Numbered from the stretch's first letter, positions 32,210 through 41,034 are shown. The stretch: 50,470 bases of DNA from Mesorhizobium sp. (GCF_005063415.1 NZ_SUEG01000001.1:131808-182277), one strand, 5' to 3'. A program made the numbers and translations. The notes: generated by a model from the letters alone, not told the origin.

Positions 32210-33130
32210 CTATATGCCGTCCGGCGCCATGTCCGGTCCAGCGCTTTCGGCAGCCGTCTTTTGCCGGCCGACGATCCGTTCGCGGTAGAGTGCATAGAGG
32301 CCTGACGCGATGATGATCGTGGCACCGAGGATCATCGGCAGATCGGGGACATCGCCGAAGACTGTGAAGCCAAGCAGGATCGACCAGAGCAGGGCGGTGT
32401 AGCGGAACGGCGCGATGAAGGAGATATCGCCCACCCGCATGGCCGTGATGATGAACTGGTAGCCGATGAGCACAAGCACCGCCGCCAGCGCCAGGAACGC
32501 CGTGCTTTTTCCTGTCATCGGCGTCCAGCCGCCCATCGGCGAAAGCAGTGCCGCGCCCAGAACTGTCATGGCAAGTGCGGTAGCGGTCGACACCAGCAAT
32601 GTCGGAATTGCCTGCGGTATCCGCTTGGTGGCGAGATCGCGCACCGCACAGCATGCGACGCTGGCCAGCGCCAGCAGAGAAAAGACGCTGAACCCTTCGA
32701 AGCCCGGCCGCACGATGATCAGCATGCCGGCAAAACCGACGGCAATAGCCAGCCAGCGCCGCCAGCCGACGCCCTCGTTGAACACAAGCGCGGCGCCCAT
32801 CGTCACCGCCAGCGGCAGCGCCTGCAGCACGGCGGAGACATTGGCGATGGGAAGATGTGCCAGAGCAACCAGGAACGACACGGTGGCGCCGGCCTCGCCG
32901 GCGACGCGGAGCGCAACTGTCGGCTGCAGCATCGAACCTGGCAAGGCAAGCGCGCCGCGTTGCCACGCAAGCAGGCCAACGAAAAGCGAAGCGAAGGCGC
33001 CGCGGATCAGCATGACCTGCGCCATGTTCATCGATTCCGACGAGAATTTGGTGATAGCGTCGTTGAGGGTGAAACCAGCCATGGCCACCATCATGAACAA
33101 CGCGCCGCGCAGATTTGGCGAAAGAGACAA
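32210..33130 (-). CDS. DMT (EamA) family transporter (306 aa)
   Basis: Ten-helix drug/metabolite transporter with two EamA repeats: the first starts FMMVAMAGFTLNDAITKFSS and ends with ALVFNEGVGWRRWLAIAVGF; the second ends with LLWSILLGFTVFGDVPDL and IIASGLYALYRERI. No ATG gives a full first helix: I propose the TTG at 33130 (LSLSPNLRGALF), with AGGA about 14 nt upstream; the internal ATG near 33097 is an alternative. Substrate unknown. About 65 bp upstream of it on the transcript... lies no gene of the same pathway; mobA follows 65 bp before its stop on the lower-coordinate side. Confidence 0.85.
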   Translation of the reverse strand: MSLSPNLRGALFMMVAMAGFTLNDAITKFSSESMNMAQVMLIRGAFASLFVGLLAWQRGALALPGSMLQPTVALRVAGEAGATVSFLVALAHLPIANVSAVLQALPLAVTMGAALVFNEGVGWRRWLAIAVGFAGMLIIVRPGFEGFSVFSLLALASVACCAVRDLATKRIPQAIPTLLVSTATALAMTVLGAALLSPMGGWTPMTGKSTAFLALAAVLVLIGYQFIITAMRVGDISFIAPFRYTALLWSILLGFTVFGDVPDLPMILGATIIIASGLYALYRERIVGRQKTAAESAGPDMAPDGI

Positions 33131-33199
33131 GGCGATTACCGGGTGAGTCCTGCAGCAAGCGTCTAGCAGGCACCCGCAAAACAGCAACCTCAAAGGGCT

Positions 33200-33249
33200 G
33201 GGCCACAGCCTTTCTGTGGCCCGTGACATCTGCCGCGCAAGAGCGGCAG
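33200..33249 (-). terminator. Two adjacent hairpins after the small secreted-protein gene
   Basis: CTGCCGC (33230-33236) pairs with GCGGCAG (33243-33249), and GGGCCACAG (33200-33208) pairs with CTGTGGCCC (33214-33222). Both lie immediately downstream of the minus-strand gene that ends at 33253 and before the DMT start. The second stem is 9 bp with a 5-nt loop, but T-rich sequence after it is poor; termination is likely but not certain. Confidence 0.55.
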
Positions 33250-33252
33250 GAC

Positions 33253-33609
33253 TTATTTGGGCGTCAGTACCTCGGTGCCGTTGCCTTCCTTGCCGGCAAT
33301 CGTCCACAGGCCATGCAGCGAGCCGTCTTCCTGCACTTTGTAGACGACAAGGCCAACCGCCTTGCCCATGACATAGCCGGCGGAGAAGGCATCGTCGTTG
33401 CGCATGCAGATACCGTCCGAGGACGAGCCGCCTGTCTCCCAATGGATCGTGCAGGTCGTCTCGCTGGTCAGCGTGATCGTCGCGTCGCCGCCATAGGACG
33501 ACCCATCGAAGTTGGTGCCGGCCACGGCATAGGTGCCGCCGATCGACTGGGCCGCCGCGGGCAGGGCCGCGAGGTTGAGCAATGCAAGAGAAAGAATGAG
33601 TTTGCGCAT
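33253..33609 (-). CDS. Small exported protein of unknown function (118 aa)
   Basis: Residues 1-21 are a clear signal peptide (LILSLALLNLAALPAAAQS). The mature part is Gly/Ser/Thr-rich with a repeated beta pattern (GTYAVAGTNFDGSSYGGDA, CTIHWETGGSSSDGIC with two Cys, GLWTIAGKEGNG). I do not recognise the family; similar proteins in rhizobia are annotated as hypothetical. The ATG at 33609 is chosen for the signal peptide. A small beta-barrel in the periplasm is plausible. Confidence 0.75.
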   Translation of the reverse strand: MRKLILSLALLNLAALPAAAQSIGGTYAVAGTNFDGSSYGGDATITLTSETTCTIHWETGGSSSDGICMRNDDAFSAGYVMGKAVGLVVYKVQEDGSLHGLWTIAGKEGNGTEVLTPK

Positions 33610-33870
33610 ATCGTATTCCCCCACTGGGCGAAGAACCGCTCCAGAGCAGAGGCTAAGCCCGAATGGGCTTGCGGTAAATCCGGTGACCGTTTGCGGACAA
33701 GACCTTTTCTGGGTGTGATCCCGAAAGGTGCCGTTCTAAAGGATGGGTTCGCAGGGCAAATCGATCACACTGCGGCTCGAGGAAAAACCTTTCGACGAGA
33801 TCAAATTTGCTCGGCAAGATTCACCAAATTGGTCATTGTAGGCTTCTGATCTTGTCTGGGGAGGTGGTCC

Positions 33871-34536
33871 ATGATGAATGCACGAGGCAATGCGGACAGG
33901 CTTGGCACAGGCAGCAGGCGGCACGTTTCGTCGGCTTTCCGGTTCTCTTCTGCACTGGCGGTTATGCTCATGGCGATAGCGCCTGCGTTCGCCGAGAACG
34001 ACGCTTCGGCGTCGGCAGTCGAACGGATGTCCACGCCGGGTCACGAAGCGGATGAGCTCGCTCGCCGCGTCGGGAAATGGAATGTCGTCAACACGATCTG
34101 GCCAACGCCCGGCGCCCAGCCGATCGTGATGACCGGGCTGGTGGCCGAGCGCACGATGATCGGCCCCTTCATGCAGGAGGTGATGCGCCCGGCGCCCGGG
34201 TCGAAAATCCCAGACTTCCAGCGGATAGCCTATTTGAGCTATGACCGGGTGGAGGGCCGCTGGAAGTATGTTTCCATGGACACCCGTTTCCCGGCAGGGA
34301 TCATGCCCGCCTGGAGTTTTGGTGGCGGAGAGGACGGCAAGATTTCACTGCTGTTCGAGCCGCTTGGTTTCGTCGGGTTCGGTCCCGAGGTCGAAGGGCG
34401 GTTCACGGCCTCCGATTTCATCATTTCCAGGGACGGCGACAATCACGAAGTGGCCGAGCAGCATTTCCTCCAGGCCAATGGCAGCGGCAAGAAATGGCTT
34501 GCCGTACGATACGACTACAAGCGTCAACAACCGTGA
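33871..34536 (+). CDS. DUF1579 family exported protein (221 aa)
   Basis: N-terminal signal sequence after a positively charged leader (FSSALAVMLMAIAPAFA, cleavage after about residue 41). The remaining part resembles DUF1579 (lipocalin-like beta-barrel): ELARRVGKWNVVNTIWPT, MTGLVAERTMIGPFMQEVM, IAYLSYDRVEGRWKYVSMD. The function of the family is not defined. The 260 bp before it are a divergent spacer with the 33253-33609 gene; a GTGTGATC/GATCACAC inverted repeat lies there (about 33712-33770). Confidence 0.7.
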   Translation: MMNARGNADRLGTGSRRHVSSAFRFSSALAVMLMAIAPAFAENDASASAVERMSTPGHEADELARRVGKWNVVNTIWPTPGAQPIVMTGLVAERTMIGPFMQEVMRPAPGSKIPDFQRIAYLSYDRVEGRWKYVSMDTRFPAGIMPAWSFGGGEDGKISLLFEPLGFVGFGPEVEGRFTASDFIISRDGDNHEVAEQHFLQANGSGKKWLAVRYDYKRQQP

Positions 34537-34587
34537 CTCGCTAGCAAAAACAATAGGCTGCGAATAAGTTCTGACGTCGCCTGATGC

Positions 34588-35061
34588 TCACGGTCCCCTG
34601 AGGCTGCCGGCGATGGCTCCGACGAGCGGGTCGTATTTCGATTTCAAGGCTGGCGGGTAGTCGATCCAGACCGTGCGGATGACACCGTCTTTTCCGAACA
34701 GGCGGCGTTCGTAGAAGATGTTCCCGCCTTTGATGCCCGACAGCACCGCCCAGTCCTTGCCGGTCTTGCTGTAGGTGATCTTGTAGCCAGGTTCCTTGCT
34801 GGCCCTCTCGGCGGAGACGAAGGCTTTCGGAGTGTCATCATCGATATTGAGGATACCTGAACAGATCAGGCTGGCGCCATCGGCAGTGAGCCATTGTTGT
34901 CCATCGCCATTGTCCGGCTCAGGCTGGCGAAGAGTGAAGATTTCATCCGGAAAGGTGCAGACGGTACCGAAGCGCTCGTTCGTATAGGTAAATGGCGCGG
35001 CGACTGCCGTGGTCCCCGCCATCACTCCGAAAAACGTCAGGACTGCAAGAAACCGCTGCAC
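34588..35061 (-). CDS. Exported protein of unknown function (157 aa)
   Basis: Signal peptide at residues 1-21 (FLAVLTFFGVMAGTTAVAA). The mature protein starts FTYTNERFGTVCTFPDEIF and resembles a group of rhizobial periplasmic proteins with a conserved pattern NERFGTxCxFP and RRLFGKDGVIRTVWIDYP, but no name or function is known to me. Two cysteines could form a disulfide. It is 55 bp downstream of moaA on the same strand and may be transcribed with it, though a functional link is not evident. Confidence 0.75.
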   Translation of the reverse strand: MQRFLAVLTFFGVMAGTTAVAAPFTYTNERFGTVCTFPDEIFTLRQPEPDNGDGQQWLTADGASLICSGILNIDDDTPKAFVSAERASKEPGYKITYSKTGKDWAVLSGIKGGNIFYERRLFGKDGVIRTVWIDYPPALKSKYDPLVGAIAGSLRGP

Positions 35062-35116
35062 GCCTTGCCTCGCGCCGATACCAAGGCGATTATTCTTGCA
35101 CGAAATCGGCGAAAAA

Positions 35117-36112
35117 TCAGCCGCCGGTGACGCTCATATGCCGCGACACCGACGGACGGTTGGTGCGGCGATCGATGATGAAGTCATGGCCTTTCGGCTT
35201 GCGGCCGATTGCTTCGTCGATGGCATCGGCGACCAGCTCGTTGCCTTCCGACGCACGCAGCGGCGCGCGCAGGTCGGCCGCATCTTCCTGGCCGAGGCAC
35301 ATGTAAAGAGTGCCGGTGCAGGTCAGCCGGACCCGGTTGCAGCTTTCGCAGAAATTATGCGTCATCGGCGTGATGAAGCCGAGCCGCCCGCCGGTCTCGG
35401 CGACATGGACATAGCGGGCCGGGCCACCGGTCTTGTAAGGGATGTCGCTTAGGGTGAACTGGCGCTCGAGTGCCGCGCGCAGCAGCGACAACGGCAAATA
35501 CTGGTCGGTGCGGTCAGCGTCGATCTCGCCCATCGGCATGGTTTCGATGACCGTCAGATCCATGCCGCGGCCATGCGCCCAGCGTAGCATGTCCGGCAAT
35601 TCGGCGTCATTGAAGTCCTTCAACGCCACGGCGTTGAGCTTTACCTTCAGCCCGGCCGCCTGCGCGGCGTCGATGCCGTCCATGACCTTGTCCAGATTGC
35701 CCCAGCGGGTGATCTGGTGGAATTTGTCGGCATTGAGCGTATCGAGCGAGACGTTAATGCGCTTGACGCCGCAGTCGGCGAGCTCGGCGGCAAAGCGGGA
35801 AAGCTGCGATCCGTTGGTGGTCAGCGTCAGCTCTTCCAGCGCACCGCTCTCGAGATGCCGCGAAAGCTGGCGCACCAGGTGCATGATGTTCTTGCGCACC
35901 AGCGGCTCACCGCCGGTGAGGCGGAGCTTGCGCACGCCCTTTTCGATAAAGACCGTGCAGAGCCGGTCGAGTTCTTCCAGCGACAGCAGGTCTTTCTTGG
36001 GCAGGAACGTCATGTCCTCGGCCATGCAATAGGTGCAGCGGAAATCGCAGCGGTCGGTGACCGACACGCGCAGGTAGGTGATCGTGCGACCGAAAGGATC
36101 GATCATATCCAT
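35117..36112 (-). CDS. moaA: GTP 3',8-cyclase MoaA (331 aa)
   Basis: Radical SAM enzyme for the first step of molybdenum-cofactor synthesis. The N-terminal SAM cluster motif is [13 protein letters not shown] with Cys22, Cys26, Cys29; the C-terminal cluster ligands are in [15 protein letters not shown] with a further Cys, and the protein ends in the functionally important Gly-Gly. [12 protein letters not shown] is the SAM-binding glycine motif. The frame is open to 36214, but the ATG at 36112 gives the family length and sits right before [16 protein letters not shown]. Divergent from DUF971. No moaC, moaB or moeA is seen in this window. Confidence 0.94.
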   Translation of the reverse strand: MDMIDPFGRTITYLRVSVTDRCDFRCTYCMAEDMTFLPKKDLLSLEELDRLCTVFIEKGVRKLRLTGGEPLVRKNIMHLVRQLSRHLESGALEELTLTTNGSQLSRFAAELADCGVKRINVSLDTLNADKFHQITRWGNLDKVMDGIDAAQAAGLKVKLNAVALKDFNDAELPDMLRWAHGRGMDLTVIETMPMGEIDADRTDQYLPLSLLRAALERQFTLSDIPYKTGGPARYVHVAETGGRLGFITPMTHNFCESCNRVRLTCTGTLYMCLGQEDAADLRAPLRASEGNELVADAIDEAIGRKPKGHDFIIDRRTNRPSVSRHMSVTGG

Positions 36113-36311
36113 GCTTATGCGCTTCCCGTGGCCGTGAACGGCTTCGTTATATATGGCTATGTGATACGAGCCAACTTGCCATTCAAGATAGAAGCTCGCG
36201 ATCTTCGGTAACATTCCGACGCCGACAGATCATGTCGGAACTTTCCATGCGGCCTTTTCCCTCGACACGAAGCGGCGTAGGGAAGGGCAGCTCTCCGCAG
36301 GATCCACCACC

Positions 36312-36665
36312 ATGACAGCGCCGAAGGAACTCAGGGTCTCGAAAGATCGCAAGCTGCTTTCCGTGACCTTTCCAGGCCATCAGCCGTTCGAATTGCCGGC
36401 CGAGTTGCTGCGCGTCGCCTCGCCGTCGGCCGAGGTGCAGGGCCATTCGCCCGAACAGCGCGTCACCGTTCCCGGCAAGCGCAATGTAGCGATCCTGAAG
36501 ATCGAGCCGGTCGGCAATTATGCCGTGCGCATCACCTTCGACGATTTCCACGACACCGGCATCTTCACCTGGAATTACCTGCATACGCTGGGTCATGAGA
36601 AGGATGCACGCTGGGCCGCCTATCTCGCCGAGTTGGAAGAGAAGGGGCTGAGCCGCGACCGCTGA
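36312..36665 (+). CDS. DUF971 domain-containing protein (117 aa)
   Basis: Complete small protein of the DUF971 (gamma-butyrobetaine-hydroxylase N-terminal-like) family: LRVSKDRKLLSVTFPGHQPF, VGNYAVRITFDDFHDTGIFT and WNYLHTLG are the conserved stretches. In other proteins this fold is linked to Fe-S cluster carriers (Mrp/ApbC). It is divergent from moaA, a Fe-S enzyme gene, which fits but does not prove a cluster-related role. A GATCCTGC/GCAGGATC inverted repeat (36669-36701) follows the stop, between convergent genes. Confidence 0.88.
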   Translation: MTAPKELRVSKDRKLLSVTFPGHQPFELPAELLRVASPSAEVQGHSPEQRVTVPGKRNVAILKIEPVGNYAVRITFDDFHDTGIFTWNYLHTLGHEKDARWAAYLAELEEKGLSRDR

Positions 36666-36688
36666 ATGGATCCTGCAGGACTCTCCGG

Positions 36689-37117
36689 TCAACGCAGGAT
36701 CGCCAGTATCTCGCTGGTGTCGTAATAAAACGGCGTGCCTTCGATCAGCCGGTCATCCTCGAAGCGCAAGACTTCGGCAAACGGCTGTTTGATGGTTGCA
36801 CCAGTGGCTCGCGATGTCAGCGAAAGCGTGCAGCTCATGAACACCACGTCATCGTTTTGGGCGGTTTGAAGGTTCTCCACCGCCACGTCGCTCCAGATTT
36901 CCCGCATCTTGCGGAAAAGGGCGCCAACGCCGTCGAGGCCGTTCCAGTCACCGGCATAGGGCAGGGACTGCGGCTCATGCACGACAATCTCGGCGTGAAA
37001 TGCGCTGGCAAGCATATCGAGGCTCTCCGACCCTGATTGCAGGAAACGCATTTCAACATTGAACATGTTTTCAATAAGTTCCATGGCGGTGCGTCGCCGG
37101 CCGAGCTGTTTATCCAT
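36689..37117 (-). CDS. NTF2-like / SnoaL-like family protein (142 aa)
   Basis: Cone-shaped alpha+beta NTF2 fold: helix ELIENMFNVEMRFLQSG, HAEIVVHEPQSLPYAGDWNG and the C-terminal QPFAEVLRFEDDRLIEGTPF are typical of SnoaL-like proteins acting as isomerases, hydrolases or ligand binders. An internal ATG at 37081 is an alternative start. No catalytic residue can be assigned with confidence and no pathway neighbour is present. Confidence 0.75.
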   Translation of the reverse strand: MDKQLGRRRTAMELIENMFNVEMRFLQSGSESLDMLASAFHAEIVVHEPQSLPYAGDWNGLDGVGALFRKMREIWSDVAVENLQTAQNDDVVFMSCTLSLTSRATGATIKQPFAEVLRFEDDRLIEGTPFYYDTSEILAILR

Positions 37118-37265
37118 TTTTGACCTCCGAATCTGTCAGCACGAAAGCGGTTTGCGCTTGTTCGCGGTCCCTCGACACCCGTTTCCTGATGAACGACAAA
37201 CGGCATCGTGTCGTGAAAACGTCATGCGTCTAGAGTAGCGCCGGCAAAGGTTTGGAGACGAAAAC

Positions 37266-37877
37266 ATGTCCATGATCACCAGCGTCGAACAGCTCGAAGC
37301 TCTCTATGGCCTGCCCGGCGAGGCGTCCATGGTCAAGGAACTCGACCACCTGATTCCTGAATACGCTGCTTTCATCGAATCTTCGCCGTTTGCTGCGCTC
37401 GCAACCTGCGGGCCGGAAGGGCTGGACTGCTCGCCGCGCGGCGATCTCGCTGGCTTCGTCCGCATCCACGATCCGAAAACGCTGATGATGCCGGACCGGC
37501 GCGGCAACAACCGTGCCGATTCGCTAAGGAACATCCTTCGCGATCCGCACGTCGCGCTCCTGTTCCTGGTGCCGGGTTCCGGCACGACGCTGCGCGTCAA
37601 CGGCCGCGCCCACATCACCACCGACCCCGAGCTCTGCGTCTCGTTCGCAGTCGAGGGCAAGCCAGCGCGCTCGCTGACGATCGTCGAGGTCGATGCGGTC
37701 TATTTCCAGTGCGCCCGCGCCATCCACCGGTCGGAACTGTGGAATCCGGCAAGGCATGTCGACCCGAGATCGCTGCCGACCCCCGGACAGATCCTGGAGA
37801 TCACTAGCCGCAAGAACATCGACGGCGAGGTCTACGACAGGGAATGGCCGGAGCGCGCGAAAAAATCGATGTGGTGA
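37266..37877 (+). CDS. Pyridoxamine-5'-phosphate-oxidase-type (PPOX) FMN flavoprotein, MSMEG_1061 family (203 aa)
   Basis: Split-barrel flavoprotein. The N-terminal helix LEALYGLPGEASMVKELDHL and the barrel SSPFAALATCGPEGLDCSPRG, with FMN-phosphate contacts in MPDRRGNNRADSLRNIL, match the MSMEG_1061-like FMN-dependent group. The C-terminal CARAIHRSELWNP is also characteristic. Probably an oxidoreductase or flavin-sequestering protein acting on an unknown small molecule. Monocistronic; convergent with the marR gene downstream. Confidence 0.85.
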   Translation: MSMITSVEQLEALYGLPGEASMVKELDHLIPEYAAFIESSPFAALATCGPEGLDCSPRGDLAGFVRIHDPKTLMMPDRRGNNRADSLRNILRDPHVALLFLVPGSGTTLRVNGRAHITTDPELCVSFAVEGKPARSLTIVEVDAVYFQCARAIHRSELWNPARHVDPRSLPTPGQILEITSRKNIDGEVYDREWPERAKKSMW

Positions 37878-37914
37878 AGAAATTTGGTGGTGAGTGAATT
37901 TGGTGGTGAAGCCG

Positions 37915-38367
37915 TCAGGCGGTCTTCAACACCTCGGCAACCTTGCGCATCTGTTCGCCGATCATGTCGCATTGTTCCGGCGTCGACTGGCTCATCGCCT
38001 TTTCGATCAGCGTCATGTGGACCTTCAGCGCCTGCATCAGCAGTGCCTCGCCGGCCTCGGTCAACGTCAGCCGCAGCACGCGCTTGTCCTTCTCGTCGCT
38101 CTCGCGGCGCAGCAGGCCGCGGGTCTCCAGCTGCGGCAAAAGCATGGTGATGTTGGAGCGACCGACCAGCAGGCGGCGAGCGAGGTCGTGCTGCGACATG
38201 CTGGGATGGCGGTAGAGGTTCATCAGCACGTCGAGCTGCGCCGGCTTCAAGTCGAGCGGCGCCAGCTTCACCGCCAAGGTGCGTTCCACCACGTGGCAGG
38301 CGCGCGCCACCGCGACCCAGTTGCGAAAGCGCGGGTTGTCCCAGGGCAGGTCTTGCTTAATGTTCAT
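37915..38367 (-). CDS. MarR family transcriptional regulator (150 aa)
   Basis: Winged helix in residues 40-110: LDLKPAQLDVLMNLYRHPSM, the recognition helix in GRSNITMLLPQLETRGLL and the wing RRESDEKDKRVLRLTLTE are classical. Its start codon (38367) lies inside the first of two GTTCA-N4-TGAAC palindromes, so autoregulation is very likely, and the divergent alpha/beta hydrolase gene, starting 47 bp away, should be its second target. No sensing Cys pair is visible; ligand unknown. Confidence 0.9.
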   Translation of the reverse strand: MNIKQDLPWDNPRFRNWVAVARACHVVERTLAVKLAPLDLKPAQLDVLMNLYRHPSMSQHDLARRLLVGRSNITMLLPQLETRGLLRRESDEKDKRVLRLTLTEAGEALLMQALKVHMTLIEKAMSQSTPEQCDMIGEQMRKVAEVLKTA

Positions 38368-38396
38368 GTTTGAACTATTATGTTCATGCTTGAACC
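38361..38396. promoter_or_regulatory. Duplicated palindromic operator between marR and the hydrolase gene
   Basis: TGTTCATGTTTGAACT (38361-38376) and TGTTCATGCTTGAACC (38381-38396) are 14 of 16 identical and each contains GTTCA-N4-TGAAC. They repeat every 20 bp, about two helical turns, and cover the marR start and the presumed promoters. Likely MarR dimer sites. Confidence 0.75.
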
Positions 38397-38414
38397 AATG
38401 GATGGATCGCCACT

Positions 38415-39320
38415 ATGGCATCATTTGGACTGAAGGTCATCCGCGGCACGTTCGGCGTGGCCGAGCATGTGGCGCCGCGACTCACCGGGCGCGCCGCATT
38501 CGAGCTGTTCTGCCGCACGCCGCGCGAAAAGCGCTTGAGCGAAGGCGAGCGCCGCGCAATCGATCGCGCCGCCGATTTCATGACCGAAGCGCGCCATCAC
38601 CGGCTAAAGACCAGAACCGGCTGCGTCATGGTGCATGAATTCCGGCCCGAGCCGGGCAGGGCGTCTGCCCGCACTGTGCTCGTCATCCATGGCTGGCGTT
38701 CGCGCACCGAATACATGCGCACGCTGATCAAAGCCTATCGCCATGAAGGCTACAAGGTGGTCTCACTCGACCTGCCGGGCCACGGCCAGTCGCAGGGCCG
38801 CCGGCTTACCTTGGTCAGTGCAGTCGATGCGGCACGGGTTGCCGGCGAATGGTTCGGCCCGTTTGCCGCTATTATCGGCCATTCCTTTGGTGGTGCCGTC
38901 GCCGCCAATGCCGTCGCCGGTTCAATCAGAAATATCCCGCCGTTGGCGGCCGGGCGGCTGGTGCTTATCGCTGCGCCGAGCTCCCTGCCTGCGATCTTTG
39001 CCGATTTCAGCCGCATGCTGAATGTCGGCTCGCGCTCGCAGGTCGCCATGGCCGACCGGGTCGAGCGCATCGCCGGCCGGCCGTTGCACGAGTTCACCGG
39101 CGACCGCCAACTGGCAAGCACGCCGCTGCCGACGCTGGTGATCCACGCGCCGGACGACCGCGAAGTGTCCGCCGATCATGCAAGGCTCTATGCGCGCGCC
39201 GGAGACCATGTGCGGCTGTACTGGGCCGACGGGCTCGGCCACCGCCGCATTCTCGCCGACAAGGGTGTGGTGGAGCGTGCCGTTGGCTTCGTCGCGGGCA
39301 GGCTGGAGCCGTCTCTGTAG
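38415..39320 (+). CDS. Alpha/beta hydrolase (301 aa)
   Basis: Serine hydrolase fold: oxyanion-side TVLVIHGWRSRTEYM, VVSLDLPGHGQSQGRRL, nucleophile elbow IIGHSFGGAVA, Asp in VIHAPDDREVS and His in DGLGHRRILAD complete a triad. Substrate class (lysophospholipid, ester or lactone) is undetermined. It is divergent from marR with the twin operator in between, so it is probably de-repressed by a lipophilic or phenolic ligand. The end is 35 bp from the convergent tetR gene. Confidence 0.88.
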   Translation: MASFGLKVIRGTFGVAEHVAPRLTGRAAFELFCRTPREKRLSEGERRAIDRAADFMTEARHHRLKTRTGCVMVHEFRPEPGRASARTVLVIHGWRSRTEYMRTLIKAYRHEGYKVVSLDLPGHGQSQGRRLTLVSAVDAARVAGEWFGPFAAIIGHSFGGAVAANAVAGSIRNIPPLAAGRLVLIAAPSSLPAIFADFSRMLNVGSRSQVAMADRVERIAGRPLHEFTGDRQLASTPLPTLVIHAPDDREVSADHARLYARAGDHVRLYWADGLGHRRILADKGVVERAVGFVAGRLEPSL

Positions 39321-39355
39321 TGATCTGAATGTCTGTTCTTGTCTGCCGGGGATCG

Positions 39356-39970
39356 TCACGCCGCCCCGGTGCCGGCCATCGCTATCCAAGCCGCCATTGC
39401 CCCGGCCACCGTCTCCAGAAGAGCCGAGCGCGACGCGCCGTCGCGCGCCTGGATCGACATGCCGTGCTGCACCGTCGCATAGAAGGTCGCGGCCGTGCCG
39501 CAGTCGAAATCGGCCGGCAACTCTCCCTCGGCCACGCCACGCTCGAGCCGTCTCAGCAAGGCTTCGCGGTTTTCGGCGCGGCGACGGCGCAGATCATCGC
39601 AGATGGCACCACAGCTTGAATCCTGGTGCAAAGCGCCGAGCGCGATCAGGCAGCCTTGCGGGCGACCGGTCTGCGAATACGCCTTGGCTGTCTGCCGCAG
39701 GAACCACTCGATCGCCTGGCGCGCAGTCGGCGCCTTTTCCAGCGCGGACCAGATCTCGGTTCCCTCGACCCGCGTGTAAAGCTCGGTTGCCTCGAGAAAC
39801 AGTGCTTCCTTGCTGCCGAAGGCGGCATAGAGGCTGGGTGAGTTGATGCCCATTGCAGCGGTCAGGTCGCTTAGCGACGCACCCTCATAACCCTTGGCCC
39901 AAAACACTTCCATTGCGCGCCGCAAGGCGGCGGCTCGATCGAAGGTGCGGGGGCGGCCTCGTTCCGGCAT
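39356..39970 (-). CDS. TetR/AcrR family transcriptional regulator (204 aa)
   Basis: DNA-binding domain at residues 9-55: RTFDRAAALRRAMEVFWAKG, EGASLSDLTAAMGINSPSLY and AAFGSKEALFLEA. The C-terminal part (SQTGRPQGCLIALGALHQD) is typical of TetR regulators that pair with a divergent short-chain dehydrogenase gene, exactly as here. A palindrome TGTATTGATCGATACA lies 12-27 bp upstream of its start, with a second copy near the SDR start, consistent with repression of both. Confidence 0.92.
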   Translation of the reverse strand: MPERGRPRTFDRAAALRRAMEVFWAKGYEGASLSDLTAAMGINSPSLYAAFGSKEALFLEATELYTRVEGTEIWSALEKAPTARQAIEWFLRQTAKAYSQTGRPQGCLIALGALHQDSSCGAICDDLRRRRAENREALLRRLERGVAEGELPADFDCGTAATFYATVQHGMSIQARDGASRSALLETVAGAMAAWIAMAGTGAA

Positions 39971-39981
39971 GGCATCCTTTC

Positions 39982-39999
39982 TGTATTGATCGATACATA
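39982..39999. promoter_or_regulatory. Palindromic operator upstream of tetR (site 1)
   Basis: TGTATTGATCGATACA (39982-39997) is a 16-bp palindrome with one mismatched pair. It is 12 bp from the tetR start and 72 bp from the proposed SDR start. An inverted relative lies at 40037-40054. Confidence 0.6.
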
Positions 40000-40036
40000 A
40001 TTCAGTTGACGTGGTTCAGCAAGGCTGGCAGATATT

Positions 40037-40054
40037 TATATATCAATCACTACA
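40037..40054. promoter_or_regulatory. Second operator copy next to the SDR start (site 2)
   Basis: On the minus strand this reads TGTAGTGATTGATATATA, 15 of 18 identical to site 1 (TGTATTGATCGATACATA). It lies just before the SDR ribosome site and would block its transcription when bound. Confidence 0.5.
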
Positions 40055-40068
40055 AAATGGAGAAGCAG

Positions 40069-40815
40069 ATGTCATTCAGAGGCTTGAACGGCAAGGCCGC
40101 CCTCGTCACCGGCGGCAGCCGCGGCATTGGTGCGGCGATCGCAAGAAGGCTCGCGGCCGACGGCGCAGGCGTGGCGATCACCTATGTGAATGGCGAGGAA
40201 GGGGCGCGCGCGGTGGTCAGGGAAATCGAGGCGGCTGGCGGTCGGGGCTTTGCCATCAAGGCCGACAATCGCGATGCTGCGGCGATCGAGGCAGCAGTCG
40301 ATGAGGCAGTAAAGGCCTTCGGACGGCTCGACATCCTTGTCAATAGCGCCGGCGTCTGGCGCGCTGCGCCGATCGATGCCCTGTCGCTTGCCGACTTCGA
40401 CGAGACGATGGAGGTCAACCTCAGAGCCCCGTTCGTCGCCACCAAGGCGGCAGCAGCGCATATGGGCGAGGGTGGCCGGATCATCTCGATCGGCAGCAAT
40501 CTGGCCGAGCGTGCCACCGACACCGGCCTGAGCGCCTATTCGGCCAGCAAGGCTGCCTTGGTTGGCCTGACCAAGGCCTTTGCACGCGATCTCGGTCCGC
40601 GCGGCATCACCGCCAATGTCGTCCATCCGGGATCGACCGATACCGACATGAATCCGGCAGCCGGCCCGCACGCCGAGCATCAGCGCCAGAAGATGGCGAT
40701 GCCTCGCTTCGGCACGGCCGACGAGATCGCCGGCATGGTCGCCTAGCTTGCCGGTCCCGAAGGACGCTTCGTGACAGGCACGGCATTGACCATCGACGGC
40801 GGCGCCAACGCTTGA
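40069..40815 (+). pseudogene. Short-chain dehydrogenase (SDR) interrupted by an in-frame amber codon
   Basis: Classical SDR: cofactor motif ALVTGGSRGIGAAIARRLA, NSAG motif in ILVNSAGVW, catalytic Ser in ISIGSN and YSASK with the Tyr-x-x-x-Lys pair. The start is ATG 40069, preceded by GGAGAAGCAG; ATG 40057 is in frame too. A TAG at 40744-40746 stops translation after MVA (226 codons), but the frame continues without change through LAGPEGRFVTGTALTIDGG to a TGA at 40813-40815, exactly the normal SDR C-terminus. One base change (TGG or TAT/TAC to TAG) explains it. All catalytic residues are before the stop, but the lost C-terminal strand normally helps tetramer packing and the cofactor pocket, so the truncated product is likely impaired. 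Sequencing error is possible. Confidence 0.8.
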
Positions 40816-41034
40816 GGCTTGGCTCACGGGCACTACCATTGATCGGAGCGATGGCGGATCGGCTCGACCCGTCACGATCTTGTGAAACCGTTCTGCAACA
40901 GACGTTCCGAAATTTATGGAAGCTTAACGAAATCAGTATGAATCAGTGTAGTCGCGCCTTACATCCGCCATGCGGTGGGCGAGACCGTGAAAGCGGTGCG
41001 GAACGGGATCCGGTTCAACCGGAGCGGGTGATCC

